The position numbers were made by a program, and so were the translations under genes. This document shows, one piece after another, positions 5,552 through 13,897 of a stretch of DNA of 21,311 nt; position 1 is the first letter of the stretch, and each line of letters begins with the position of its first letter. This stretch comes from an uncultured Ruminococcus sp. GTDB taxonomy: Bacteria > Bacillota_A > Clostridia > Oscillospirales > Acutalibacteraceae. Under the pieces are notes generated by a model, which was given only the letters and a program-made list of their open reading frames with translations, did not search any database and was not told where the DNA came from. Where the stretch lies: NCBI GenBank assembly GCA_902773395.1, contig CACYEJ010000159.1:1-21311 (forward strand), read 5' to 3'.

Positions 5552-7261
5552 TTACCCTATTAAGTGATATTTTTCAAGGACAGTTACAATTTTGTTTCCT
5601 TTTGGAAGCATAATAATATCATTTTTGGTAATTGCTCTAAGAAGCAACAAAAACGCACCATAAAACAAACACGCAACCATCACAGCAATTATGATAGAAA
5701 CAGCAAGCGGAAGTACTCTTGCTGCTAATGAATAGGACACCCAAGCGGCAACAGCACAGATAAATGATGCAAACAGGGGCTTTATTAGTGCAACTTTAAA
5801 ATCAGGAACAATTCCTGTTTCCTTTATCAGCACATAAACAGACACAATAATTACAAACGTATAGCAAAGCAATGTTCCGATACTGCCGCCCTGCACGTTT
5901 ATCTCTGGAATACCGCAGAAAATATAATTAGACACAACCTTTATTATCATACCGATTGTATAAAGCTTTAGCGGCATATCTACTCTGCCCACAGCTTGCA
6001 GCATACTGCACATAGGAGTGGCTGCTGCAAAAACAATAACTGCAATTCCCATAAGTCTAAGTATCTCAACAGAGATAGCAACACCGTCCGAGTAGCCGTA
6101 TACAACGTGCATAATTGGATCTGCAAGAACAGTGAGTCCTAAGCCTGCCGGAAGTGTGAATATGAACGTAACTCTCATAACCGTTTCAATACTGCTTTTA
6201 AGATACTCTCTGTTGCCCTTGGTGTATGCGTCTGTTACATTTGGCATAGCAGTTGTACCGAATGCTTGTGTAACAGTAACAACTAGGTTCATAATCGTAA
6301 GTGCATAGCCATAGCAACCCCACAGGTATGTATGAACTACTCCACCGTCTACATATTCTTTTGATATCAAGCCAACGTACTGACTAAGCAGTGCATCGGG
6401 ATTTCTCTCCATCATGGTGATAATGCGTCTTTGAATTAGTGCCGAATCTATTGTGCCGGCGGCAGTCATGATAAGGGCACCAAGTCCGATTGGAATTGCT
6501 GTACGAAGCAAAATACGGAATGTGTCGCTTTTGCTTCTTGGGCGAGGCGAGGATTTGAGCATCTCTTCCGTGATGCCGTCTCCCTTGATTTTATAACGAA
6601 GATAGATATATAAAAAGCTCAGGAAAGAACCAAGTGTAATACCGAAAATAGCCGCTGCAACAGAATACTTTAACAGATCATTTTTGTCGGTTATGCCAAA
6701 CAGCTTCTCACCATAGTTCATTACAAAATAGGCAAAGGAATAACCCACTGCAAGCTTTACAAATGCCTCTACTATCTCGGAAATGGACGTTGGCACCATG
6801 TTTCGCATACCCTCGAAATATCCTCTGTAGGCGGACACAAGACAGCCGAAAAATATTGCTGGAGCAAGCACAAGCATCGAGATAAACGAATCCGGAGCGT
6901 CAATAATTCTAACATAAAAGAAACTGAACAATATCATCAGCAGGAAGCAGACAATACCTGAAACGATAAAGAACGGTACTGCTACCGCTTTAATACGTTT
7001 GATATCCTTATATCTGCCTTTGGACATATTTTCCGACACCATTCTTGACACTGCAATAGGAAAACCTGCCGAGGCAAGCGTGAACAACGGTGTATACAAC
7101 TCGTAAGCATTATTAAGCAAGCCGGCTCCAACTTCTCCATAGAGTCGTGACAAGCTCACCTTGTACAGCATACCGATTACTTTTACCACCAAAAGGCAGA
7201 ACGAAAGAATTGCCGCACCCAGTATGAAGCTTTGGTTCTTATTTGCCTTATTCTTCTTCAA
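5552..7261 (-). CDS. yabM: SpoVB/MurJ-like polysaccharide flippase (MOP superfamily)
   Basis: Integral membrane protein of 569 residues with about 14 hydrophobic helices, of the MATE/MOP oligosaccharide exporter superfamily. The opening SFILGAAILSFCLLVVKVIGMLYKVSLSRLYGEVGAGLLNNAYELYTP is the SpoVB/YtgP/YabM signature. These proteins flip lipid-linked wall precursors such as lipid II or related polysaccharide intermediates; SpoVB acts in cortex synthesis. The frame is open to a TTG at 7279, but the TTG at 7259-7261 has GAGGAG five bases ahead and is the better start. It heads the run mazG-HU-rqcP-yabP-yabQ-divIC-yabR, matching the position of yabM. The exact substrate is not shown by sequence. 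Confidence 0.88.
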   Translation of the reverse strand: MKKNKANKNQSFILGAAILSFCLLVVKVIGMLYKVSLSRLYGEVGAGLLNNAYELYTPLFTLASAGFPIAVSRMVSENMSKGRYKDIKRIKAVAVPFFIVSGIVCFLLMILFSFFYVRIIDAPDSFISMLVLAPAIFFGCLVSAYRGYFEGMRNMVPTSISEIVEAFVKLAVGYSFAYFVMNYGEKLFGITDKNDLLKYSVAAAIFGITLGSFLSFLYIYLRYKIKGDGITEEMLKSSPRPRSKSDTFRILLRTAIPIGLGALIMTAAGTIDSALIQRRIITMMERNPDALLSQYVGLISKEYVDGGVVHTYLWGCYGYALTIMNLVVTVTQAFGTTAMPNVTDAYTKGNREYLKSSIETVMRVTFIFTLPAGLGLTVLADPIMHVVYGYSDGVAISVEILRLMGIAVIVFAAATPMCSMLQAVGRVDMPLKLYTIGMIIKVVSNYIFCGIPEINVQGGSIGTLLCYTFVIIVSVYVLIKETGIVPDFKVALIKPLFASFICAVAAWVSYSLAARVLPLAVSIIIAVMVACLFYGAFLLLLRAITKNDIIMLPKGNKIVTVLEKYHLIG

Positions 7262-7332
7262 ACAAACTCCTCTTTTCAAAATTTTCTCTTTAAAACTTTA
7301 TAGACAGCTGCAATCGGCAGAACACCAAACTA

Positions 7333-7366
7333 AAGGTAATACGCCGCCGCTGCAACGTATTACCTT
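7333..7366 (-). terminator. Hairpin after the zinc-ribbon gene
   Basis: Perfect 11-base arms, AAGGTAATACG (7333-7343) and CGTATTACCTT (7356-7366), around a 12-base GC-rich loop. On the minus strand it follows the stop of the zinc-ribbon gene by about 25 bases and precedes the flippase start, and it ends CCTTTAG with only a short U-run. It is most likely the terminator of the upstream gene, but a leader role for the yab operon is possible because transcription of that operon must begin near or before it. Confidence 0.6.
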
Positions 7367-7389
7367 GTTAGATTATTGCCATAGAAAAA

Positions 7390-7851
7390 TTACTCTTCCG
7401 GTGCAGCATTCTCCTCAGCCGTAGGAGCTGCTTCCTCAGATGAAACCGGAACCGGAATATCCGGCTGCTTGTTTACGGTGTAGCTATTTGCGAAGTCGAG
7501 CGATGTACCGCACTTCTTGCAGAAAAGGCTGTCATTTGAATTTACACATCTGCATTTTGGGCATGTAATCTTGCTGTTTACAGATTTGAAACTATCCTGT
7601 AAGGTTTTAAGTTCTCCAATAAGGACAGTAATCTCACCTACATACTGATTTACTACAGCAGGATCAGTATTGCCTGTTTCGTGAGTATCGTAAATGTATC
7701 TTCCGAGTTTTTCAAACTGTGCAGAGATTTTATTCTTCAACTCAGCAGATGAAACTCTAACCTTAGATCTGTCTACAACATCTGTTGCAACCTTACCCAT
7801 AGCGTCAACAGCGGCAGCAGCATTTACGATCATATCATCAATAAAGCTCAT
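7390..7851 (-). CDS. Zinc-ribbon protein with helical N-terminus
   Basis: Protein of 153 residues of unknown function. Residues about 1-92 are helical and amphipathic (Ala-rich start, then an ELKNKISAQFEKLGRYIYD segment). A zinc ribbon follows with Cys97-P-K-Cys100 and Cys111-K-K-Cys114-G, and the tail (about 121-153) is an acidic Pro/Glu/Ala-rich stretch. Similar helical plus zinc-ribbon proteins are common in Clostridia near envelope or division genes but have no established role. GGGAGG lies about nine bases before the ATG. It appears to be monocistronic: its own promoter is upstream and a hairpin follows. No membrane segment is evident, so it is probably cytoplasmic. Confidence 0.8.
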   Translation of the reverse strand: MSFIDDMIVNAAAAVDAMGKVATDVVDRSKVRVSSAELKNKISAQFEKLGRYIYDTHETGNTDPAVVNQYVGEITVLIGELKTLQDSFKSVNSKITCPKCRCVNSNDSLFCKKCGTSLDFANSYTVNKQPDIPVPVSSEEAAPTAEENAAPEE

Positions 7852-7913
7852 TTTTAAATCCTCCCTTTAAAAATTTCAATCTACTAATTTTACTTACAGA
7901 AATATACAGTTGT

Positions 7914-7922
7914 ATTATACCA
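7914..7922 (-). promoter_or_regulatory. Extended -10 promoter of the zinc-ribbon gene
   Basis: On the minus strand TGGTATAAT (7914-7922) is a perfect extended -10 element about 60 bases before the start codon. No good -35 hexamer is seen at 16-18 bases; the surrounding sequence is almost pure A/T, including runs of A and T at 7947-7970. Confidence 0.55.
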
Positions 7923-7989
7923 CTTTTTATCGGTAAAATATAGTATAAAATAAAAATTTTTTATTATTTTAAGCATTTCTGCTTTTTGA

Positions 7990-8015
7990 CTAAAAAACGG
8001 TAAAAATACCGCTTA
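7990..8015 (-). terminator. Intrinsic terminator after the kinase gene
   Basis: On the minus strand CGGTA-TTTT-TACCG (7998-8011) is followed immediately by TTTTTT. The stem can be extended by A-T pairs and one G-T pair. It overlaps the stop codon of the kinase gene and closes the recJ-to-kinase gene series. Confidence 0.65.
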
Positions 8016-8996
8016 ATACTTATACTTTCCGTTGCCTAAGAATTCACGCATTAGCGAATTATCCGGCACATATTTCTCTGATATCGGGCTGAATTTTTTC
8101 GCACGTTCAATTAGATATTGAGCATAAGCATATTCCTCGCTTGATTCTCTTACCTCACTTAGTATGGGAACAGCTTCAAAGGCGGTAATGCACGGCTCGT
8201 AAATATGTATAGAATTAATTGTAATATCACCTGAGTATTTAAAAGGCACAATATATTGTTTTTCTCCAAATAAAACATTATCCCACATACCAAGAGTATG
8301 CTCGGCGGTGCTGCCTCTAAATTTATAGTCACGCACAATGCGTCTGAAAAGCCTTAGCTCGGCTGCCGTAACAAGATATCCGGCATGACCGGACTCCCTT
8401 ATTCCCTGCTTTACACTTATGTAGATTTTTTTAAGTCCTGAAACCGATTTAATATGCTTTGTGAAAATAGGATTCAACGCATGAATTCCCTCGATAATCG
8501 CAATGGAATCATTGTCGAGTTTAATTTTAACCGTTTTCTCCTTCGGGCTGCTGGTTGCAAAGTCAAACTGAGCAATATCAGTCTCGCCAAATTGCAACAG
8601 ATTTGAAATGCAATTCTCAATAAGCGGAATATTAAGAGCCTCTACCGTTTCAAAATCTGGTTTTCCGGCAGGCGTTCGGGGAACATTGTTTGCACCCAGA
8701 TAAAAATTATCCATTGAGATTATCTGAGAGCCGCTGCCCAGCTTTGCAAGCTCCTCCTGAAGCATATGAGCTGTTGTTGTTTTCCCCGAAGCAGACGGTC
8801 CTGCAAGCATTATTACTTTACAACGATTTTTTGAAGCTAAGATTTCTTCCGCTATTTCTCTTATATCTGAACGGTAGGCATTCTCTGCCATATCGACAAA
8901 GCCTGCGGGATCCTGTTCAGCGTACTTATTGATTTTCTCTAATGTGAGAGCATATCTGCGATAGGAATTAACGATGTTCTGCATAGAAAGACTCAA
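8013..8996 (-). CDS. Uridine kinase / phosphoribulokinase-family nucleoside kinase
   Basis: Protein of 327 residues with a P-loop kinase domain: Walker A GPSASGKTTT at 66-75, the MDNFYLG acidic motif with Asp96, FDFATS near 145, and an IIEGIHALNP segment near 168, all as in uridine kinases. An R-x-x-R-D-Y-x-x-R-G-x-x-x-E lid follows near 220-236. Related clostridial proteins of about 550 residues carry a TGS and threonyl-tRNA-synthetase-like N-terminus before this domain; here there are only about 55 helical residues, so it is a short form. The substrate is probably a nucleoside but is not certain. The TTG at 8994-8996 has AAGGA five bases ahead; the ATG at 8984 is an alternative. Either way it overlaps the end of hemZ, so translation is coupled. 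Confidence 0.85.
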   Translation of the reverse strand: MSLSMQNIVNSYRRYALTLEKINKYAEQDPAGFVDMAENAYRSDIREIAEEILASKNRCKVIMLAGPSASGKTTTAHMLQEELAKLGSGSQIISMDNFYLGANNVPRTPAGKPDFETVEALNIPLIENCISNLLQFGETDIAQFDFATSSPKEKTVKIKLDNDSIAIIEGIHALNPIFTKHIKSVSGLKKIYISVKQGIRESGHAGYLVTAAELRLFRRIVRDYKFRGSTAEHTLGMWDNVLFGEKQYIVPFKYSGDITINSIHIYEPCITAFEAVPILSEVRESSEEYAYAQYLIERAKKFSPISEKYVPDNSLMREFLGNGKYKY

Positions 8997-10431
8997 TCCT
9001 TTCCTTGCGTTTTAATATTTCTTCAAAGTTGTTTATATATTCGTATGGGTATTTGTAGTTAAATATTCGTTCCAAGCTGTCGGTTTTACTGTCCTTGAGC
9101 TTGCTTACTGCACCTGCACCACACGCAAGTATTGTATGCGTTTCGTCCATGATGAAAACATTGTAGATACCCTCGCTGCCAATCTTTGACCGGCCCGTGT
9201 TCTCCATGTTGCCAACCATTCTGCTTTGACGATAAAGATAGTATGGGTAGTATTCGTTTTCGTGGAGCTTCCGATTTGCATAAGAAAGCATTTTAGCAGT
9301 AGTTTCCGCCTCCTGCCTATCGAGAGTTTTGCCGTTCATCGTAAGAGTTGACGCACGCTTCATTGACAATGTATGAACCGTAATGCTCTCAGGAGAAAGC
9401 TCGGTAATTCTGTCAAGGGTGGATTTAAAACTCTCAAAGGTATCATTGGGCAATCCGACAATAAGATCCATATTTATATGGTTAAAGTTATACTTTCTTG
9501 CTAAATTAAATGTATCAATTACCTGTGCTGCGGTATGACGTCTGCCGATTGTTTTGAGAACATCATCGTTGAGAGTTTGCGGATTGATACTGATTCTGTC
9601 AACGCCGCACTCCATAATTGCTTTCAGCTTTTCCTCGGTAATCGTATCGGGGCGTCCTGCCTCAACGGTAAACTCACGGCAATGCGACAAATCAAATTCT
9701 TCGTTCACAGTTGTAAGGACTTTTCGCATCTGTTGTGCACTAAGCGTTGTAGGTGTGCCGCCTCCCATATAGACGGATTCCAGCCTTAGATTCAGTCTTT
9801 TGGCATACTCTGCCGTGTTGGCAAGCTCCCTGCACAGAAGCTCAACATAAGGCTCAACGAGGTGCTTTGTTCGCTCTACCGAAGCCGACACAAAAGAACA
9901 ATAGCTGCACCGGCTCGGACAAAACGGAATTGAGATATACAAGCTGTAAGAATCCGGCTGAGATAAAGCAAGAATTGCCCTCTCATTTTTTTCCGTTTCC
10001 ACAGTCAAATCCGTTTTCTCATCGCTTACCTTGAATTTGTTGAGAAAATAATCTACCGCATATTCAAATCCATGTTCCTTTGAAAGCCGTCTGAACAGCT
10101 TTATAGGACGAACACCAGTAAGCACTCCCCACGGTGGTGTGACATTTGTAAGCTTTGTAAAATGCTCAAAAAGCATAAGTGCCATTTCCAGCTCAAGATT
10201 TTCGTTATCAGCAGAAAATGTCCTTTCTGTTTTTTCATGATACTCGCCGGTATTGACTTCAACGGTTATTTCAACGCTGCCGTTCTTTTCAGCGTAGGAC
10301 GTATACACATACGGCTCGGTCATAACCTCAGGAATTTCCTTAACAACCTCCAGACGGCTGTTTGGGAAGAAAAGCCTTGTAAGGTTTTCAACTTCGTAAT
10401 GAAAGGTATGGTTATCAATATAAATAAACAT
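8968..10431 (-). CDS. hemZ: Radical SAM protein HemZ (coproporphyrinogen dehydrogenase-like)
   Basis: Protein of 487 residues of the HemN/HemW superfamily. The N-terminal about 150 residues form the HemZ-specific region with PPWGVLTGVRPIKL at about 99-112. The radical SAM core begins with the iron-sulfur motif Cys171-x3-Cys175-x2-Cys178 in IPFCPSRCSYCSF, then YMGGGTPTTL and a SINPQTLNDDVLKTIGRRHT segment. B. subtilis HemZ is annotated as oxygen-independent coproporphyrinogen oxidase, but heme-chaperone activity like HemW has been proposed for the superfamily, and no other heme gene is in the window, so the reaction is uncertain. The ribosome binding site is weak. It is downstream of the metallo-hydrolase and overlaps the kinase gene by 29 bases, a conserved clostridial order. 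Confidence 0.9.
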   Translation of the reverse strand: MFIYIDNHTFHYEVENLTRLFFPNSRLEVVKEIPEVMTEPYVYTSYAEKNGSVEITVEVNTGEYHEKTERTFSADNENLELEMALMLFEHFTKLTNVTPPWGVLTGVRPIKLFRRLSKEHGFEYAVDYFLNKFKVSDEKTDLTVETEKNERAILALSQPDSYSLYISIPFCPSRCSYCSFVSASVERTKHLVEPYVELLCRELANTAEYAKRLNLRLESVYMGGGTPTTLSAQQMRKVLTTVNEEFDLSHCREFTVEAGRPDTITEEKLKAIMECGVDRISINPQTLNDDVLKTIGRRHTAAQVIDTFNLARKYNFNHINMDLIVGLPNDTFESFKSTLDRITELSPESITVHTLSMKRASTLTMNGKTLDRQEAETTAKMLSYANRKLHENEYYPYYLYRQSRMVGNMENTGRSKIGSEGIYNVFIMDETHTILACGAGAVSKLKDSKTDSLERIFNYKYPYEYINNFEEILKRKERIESFYAEHR

Positions 10432-10468
10432 AATTAATGTTCTCGGTACTTTCTGTCAATAAATATTT

Positions 10469-10499
10469 ATTATAGCTATTATTTAAAAGGTTTGTTCAA
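10469..10499 (-). promoter_or_regulatory. Possible hemZ promoter
   Basis: On the minus strand TTGAAC (10494-10499) and TATAAT (10469-10474) are 19 bases apart, a long spacer. The start region overlaps a perfect 14-base palindrome, AATAAATATTTATT (10458-10471). It could give hemZ and the kinase separate expression from recJ-relA-dtd. Confidence 0.4.
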
Positions 10500-10516
10500 A
10501 ACTTTATATATTATCA

Positions 10517-11152
10517 CTACAAGTTAATGTACGGATTATTCTTTCTCTCAAAATCAAGAGTTGTCGTAATATTATGTCCGGGATACACCGTATAGTTTCC
10601 GGAAAGCGACGCAAGCTTTCTCAGTGAAGCAAGCATTTCTTTAGCGTCGCCTGTAGGGAAATCTGTTCTGCCCATTGAGCAATAAAAAAGAGTATCTCCC
10701 GAAAATATCTTATCATCACAAATAAAACAGACTGAACCCACCGTATGTCCCGGTGTGGCAAGCACACGAAAAACACTTTCACCAAGCGTAATCCTATCTC
10801 CGTTGTGCAGAGCGATATCTGATTTTACGTTATCAAGCGGCACACCCGTAAAACCCTCGGATAGATTAAATACAGGATTGCTTAATATCGGTATATCCTT
10901 TTCCGCCACAGCTACCTCTGCTTTGCCGTTTGTTTTGGCTACAATTTCATTCACGCCACCCACATGATCAAAATGACCGTGAGTAAGCAGAATATACTTA
11001 ATTTTATCATATCCGATAATAGAAAGCTCACGATCCAATCTCTTTGTGAACTCGCCGGGATCTATAACAGCAGTATCTCCCGTGGCTTCATCTGTAACAA
11101 TATAGCAATTTGTGGCAAGCTCCGTCACTTCAACTGTTTCGACTTTTATCAT
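10517..11152 (-). CDS. Metallo-beta-lactamase-fold hydrolase (GloB-like)
   Basis: Protein of 211 residues with the full MBL metal-binding set: His58-x-His60-x-Asp62-His63 in THGHFDHVGG, His136 in TPGHTVGS, Asp153 in SGDTLF and His193 in YPGHN. The layout and length are those of the hydroxyacylglutathione-hydrolase-like subgroup (YqgX type), which cleaves thioesters such as S-lactoyl-thiols; Clostridia generally lack glutathione, so the natural thiol is unknown. It follows dtd after about ten bases in the recJ-relA-dtd-MBL-hemZ run. The binding site before ATG is poor, and coupling to dtd is likely. Confidence 0.9.
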   Translation of the reverse strand: MIKVETVEVTELATNCYIVTDEATGDTAVIDPGEFTKRLDRELSIIGYDKIKYILLTHGHFDHVGGVNEIVAKTNGKAEVAVAEKDIPILSNPVFNLSEGFTGVPLDNVKSDIALHNGDRITLGESVFRVLATPGHTVGSVCFICDDKIFSGDTLFYCSMGRTDFPTGDAKEMLASLRKLASLSGNYTVYPGHNITTTLDFERKNNPYINL

Positions 11153-11161
11153 TCTGCAACC

Positions 11162-11614
11162 TCATTTCAAATCATCTGTATCAATCACAAGCGTAACAGG
11201 TCCGTCATTAAGAAGCGATACCTTCATATCTGCACCAAAAATGCCCTTTTGTACATTTTCAATTCCGTTATCATTCAGCTTGTGACAAAAATATTCATAC
11301 AGCGGATCAGCCTTCTCAGGACGTGCGGCAGCAAAAAAGCTGGGACGTCTGCCGTGACTGCAATCACCGTAAAGTGTGAAATTGGATATAACCAAAACAG
11401 CCCCGCCTATATCGTCAAGCGACAAATTCATCTTATCGTTTGAATCTGTGAAAATCCTGAGCTTGGCGATTTTTGCAGCAAGTATATCCGCTTCATGCTC
11501 GGTATCGCTTTCGTGAACTCCCAAAAGCACCAGTAAACCGCTGCCAATCTTACCCACTGATTCACTCTCAACTACAACTTCTGCATTTGCCACTCTTTGA
11601 ACAACAGCCTTCAA
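11162..11614 (-). CDS. dtd: D-aminoacyl-tRNA deacylase
   Basis: Enzyme of 150 residues that hydrolyses D-amino acids from mischarged tRNAs. The DTD motifs are present: the N-terminal [21 protein letters not shown] at 77-84 (usually SQFTL), and NDGPVTL at 136-142 with the chirality-proofreading Gly-cisPro of the GPVT motif. The Q-to-N change in the first motif is uncommon but conservative. The start is TTG at 11612-11614 with AGGAG eight bases ahead; a GTG three codons earlier touches that binding site and is not usable. It lies 24 bases after relA, and the same pairing is found widely in Firmicutes. Confidence 0.93.
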   Translation of the reverse strand: MKAVVQRVANAEVVVESESVGKIGSGLLVLLGVHESDTEHEADILAAKIAKLRIFTDSNDKMNLSLDDIGGAVLVISNFTLYGDCSHGRRPSFFAAARPEKADPLYEYFCHKLNDNGIENVQKGIFGADMKVSLLNDGPVTLVIDTDDLK

Positions 11615-11638
11615 GCTATTCACTCCTAAAATAATAAA

Positions 11639-13852
11639 TTATCTGTTAGTTCTTTCAACTGAGAGAACCCCTCTTACTGAGCTTAGACGTGAAATAATAT
11701 CACGAAGATGTGACTTATTTTTAACGGTAATATCAAAATTTATAACCGCAAGCCCATTGCCCGTACTCTTGGAACTCATATTGTGAATATTGATGTGCAT
11801 ATTTCCGAGTTGTCCCGCAAGGTCTGCAACAAGTCCCGTTCTGTCATACGATTTAATCTCTACAATTGTTCTAAACGAGCTGTTAATAGACTCAGACCAC
11901 CTTGCAGAAATCCAGCGTGTAGGATCCTCAGCATCGTCAATATTTACTGGAACATTCAAACACGATCTCTTATGAACCGAAATACCGTGTCCCTTAGTAA
12001 TAAACGCAATGATATCATCGCCCGGAAGCGGTGTACAGCATTTTGAAAGCTTGATCTCCACATCGTCCATGCCGTCAATGATAACACCGCTCTTGGAAAC
12101 CTTCGGCTTTGGTTTTTCCTCAACAATCGGAACAACGTATTCTTCTTCTATACCCTCGGCTTTCTTACGCTCTTCGAGCAGCTTAGTGTACTCTTCTTTA
12201 ATTCTCGGCATAAGCTTCCAAAGTACTGTTCCGCCATAGCTGATCGAAGCATAGAAATGATCCATTGAGGGAATATTTTTCTTGCGAAGTATAGGCTCCA
12301 TCATAACCTCAAGCTCCTTTTCGGAAAGCTCAAAGCCGTTCTTCTTACATTCCTTCTCAAACTCAGCCTTGCCTAAGACAATATTTTCCTCACGCTTCTC
12401 ACGCTTGAACCACTGTCTGATTTTATTTCTTGCATCGCTTGTTTTTACAATTTTCAGCCAATCTCGGCTTGGACCTACAGAGCCTTCTTTGCCTGTAATA
12501 ATCTCTATGATGTCGCCTGTTTTCACTACATAATCAATCGGTACAATCTTATAATTTGCCTTTGCTCCCAACATTCTGTTTCCTACGGCACTGTGAATAG
12601 CATATGCTACGTCAATAGCTGTTGAACCCATAGGAAGATTAATCAGCTCACCCTTTGGTGTATATACAAATACTTCATCAGAGGAGAGATCAGTTTTGAT
12701 ATCCTTGATAAGTCTTGCGGGATCGTGGTTGTCTGCCTGATTTTCAAGCATCTGTCTTATCCATGCAAGCTGCTCATCCATAGAGCTTTTGCTTGACATG
12801 CCAAGCTTATATTTCCAGTGTGCAGCGATACCGTATTCTGCTGTCTGGTGCATCTCCTGTGTTCTGATCTGTACCTCGAAAGGTACGCCGTCCGAACCGA
12901 TTACAGTTGTATGAAGCGAGCGATACAGATTCGGCTTCGGTGTGGAAATATAATCCTTGAATCTGTTAGGAAGCGGCTGGAACATATCATGAATAATTCC
13001 AAGCACGTTGTAGCAGTCAACAACGTTATTTACAATAACACGCACTGCATATATGTCGTAAATCTCTTCAAGGGACTTTCCCTGAATAATTAGCTTTTTG
13101 TAGATACCGTGAATACTCTTGACTCTTCCGCTGACCACAGCGTCCTTGATATACTCCGAAACACGGGCTGAAATCTGAGCCATAATTTTATTGATAAAGC
13201 CCTGACCGTCTGCCATATTATTTAACAAATGAGTTTCTATCTCCTTATAACCGACAGGGTCTAGGTACTGGAGTGACAAGTCCTCCATTTCGTCCTTGAT
13301 TGCCTTAATACCAAGACGGTGAGCAATAGGAGCGAAAACCTCCATAGTTTCAAGGGCGATATCTCTTCTCTTCTGCTCACGCATACAGTCAATTGTACGC
13401 ATATTGTGCAGACGATCGGCAAGCTTGATGATGATAACTCTTATATCATCAGCCATAGCAATAAGCATCTTTCTCACATTTTCAGCCTGACGCTCCTCAC
13501 GTGATGTGTAAGCGATTTTGCTGATTTTGGTCACACCGTTTACAAGGTGTGCCACATCGCTGCCAAACTGCTCCGTTATTTCCTCAAGGGTTACAGGCGT
13601 ATCTTCTACTACATCGTGAAGCAAAGCAGCAACAACCGAATCTGTATCCATGCCCAAATCAACCACGATACAGGCTACGGAAGTCGGATGCAAAATATAC
13701 GGAACACCGGAGATTCTTCGCTGGTCACCGTGCATTTTATCAGCAAGACGGTAGGCTCGCTCAATCTTTTCCAAATCATACTCAGCGTGGCTCAGCTTTA
13801 TAAGTTCGCAAAGCTCCTCATAGTCCTGATAATACTTTCTGTTTGCAGCCAT
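11639..13852 (-). CDS. relA: Bifunctional (p)ppGpp synthetase/hydrolase RelA/SpoT
   Basis: Protein of 737 residues that makes and degrades the alarmone (p)ppGpp. The order of domains is complete: hydrolase HD domain with His55, His79-Asp80 in LLHDVVEDT and KLADRLHNMRT near 145-155; synthetase domain with YRSLHTTVIG and EVQIRTxxMHxxAExGxAAHWxYK near 310-350; TGS domain near 395-455 (VFVYTPKGELINLPMGSTAIDVAY); a conserved-cysteine/zinc-finger segment with SKCCTPLPGDDIIAFITKGHG near 600; and the C-terminal ACT domain near 660-737. Hydrolase and synthetase motifs both look intact, so it is the bifunctional Rel type. The ATG at 13850-13852 has AGGGG ten bases ahead; in-frame GTG and TTG lie nine and six bases earlier. 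Downstream of recJ. Confidence 0.96.
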   Translation of the reverse strand: MAANRKYYQDYEELCELIKLSHAEYDLEKIERAYRLADKMHGDQRRISGVPYILHPTSVACIVVDLGMDTDSVVAALLHDVVEDTPVTLEEITEQFGSDVAHLVNGVTKISKIAYTSREERQAENVRKMLIAMADDIRVIIIKLADRLHNMRTIDCMREQKRRDIALETMEVFAPIAHRLGIKAIKDEMEDLSLQYLDPVGYKEIETHLLNNMADGQGFINKIMAQISARVSEYIKDAVVSGRVKSIHGIYKKLIIQGKSLEEIYDIYAVRVIVNNVVDCYNVLGIIHDMFQPLPNRFKDYISTPKPNLYRSLHTTVIGSDGVPFEVQIRTQEMHQTAEYGIAAHWKYKLGMSSKSSMDEQLAWIRQMLENQADNHDPARLIKDIKTDLSSDEVFVYTPKGELINLPMGSTAIDVAYAIHSAVGNRMLGAKANYKIVPIDYVVKTGDIIEIITGKEGSVGPSRDWLKIVKTSDARNKIRQWFKREKREENIVLGKAEFEKECKKNGFELSEKELEVMMEPILRKKNIPSMDHFYASISYGGTVLWKLMPRIKEEYTKLLEERKKAEGIEEEYVVPIVEEKPKPKVSKSGVIIDGMDDVEIKLSKCCTPLPGDDIIAFITKGHGISVHKRSCLNVPVNIDDAEDPTRWISARWSESINSSFRTIVEIKSYDRTGLVADLAGQLGNMHINIHNMSSKSTGNGLAVINFDITVKNKSHLRDIISRLSSVRGVLSVERTNR

Positions 13853-13897
13853 ATTCAACACACCCCTATAATAAAATAATATCTACAGCTCCTGCAT

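Noticed and set aside
7944..7980. AT palindrome and AAGCA-TTTC-TGCTT hairpin near 7971-7985
   Set aside because: Short arms in almost pure A/T sequence with no gene on the plus strand to end; likely composition, apart from the terminator at 7990-8015.
10964..11443. 159-codon plus-strand open frame across the dtd-hydrolase junction
   Set aside because: Both genes on the other strand have full catalytic motifs. This frame has no recognisable domain and no Shine-Dalgarno.
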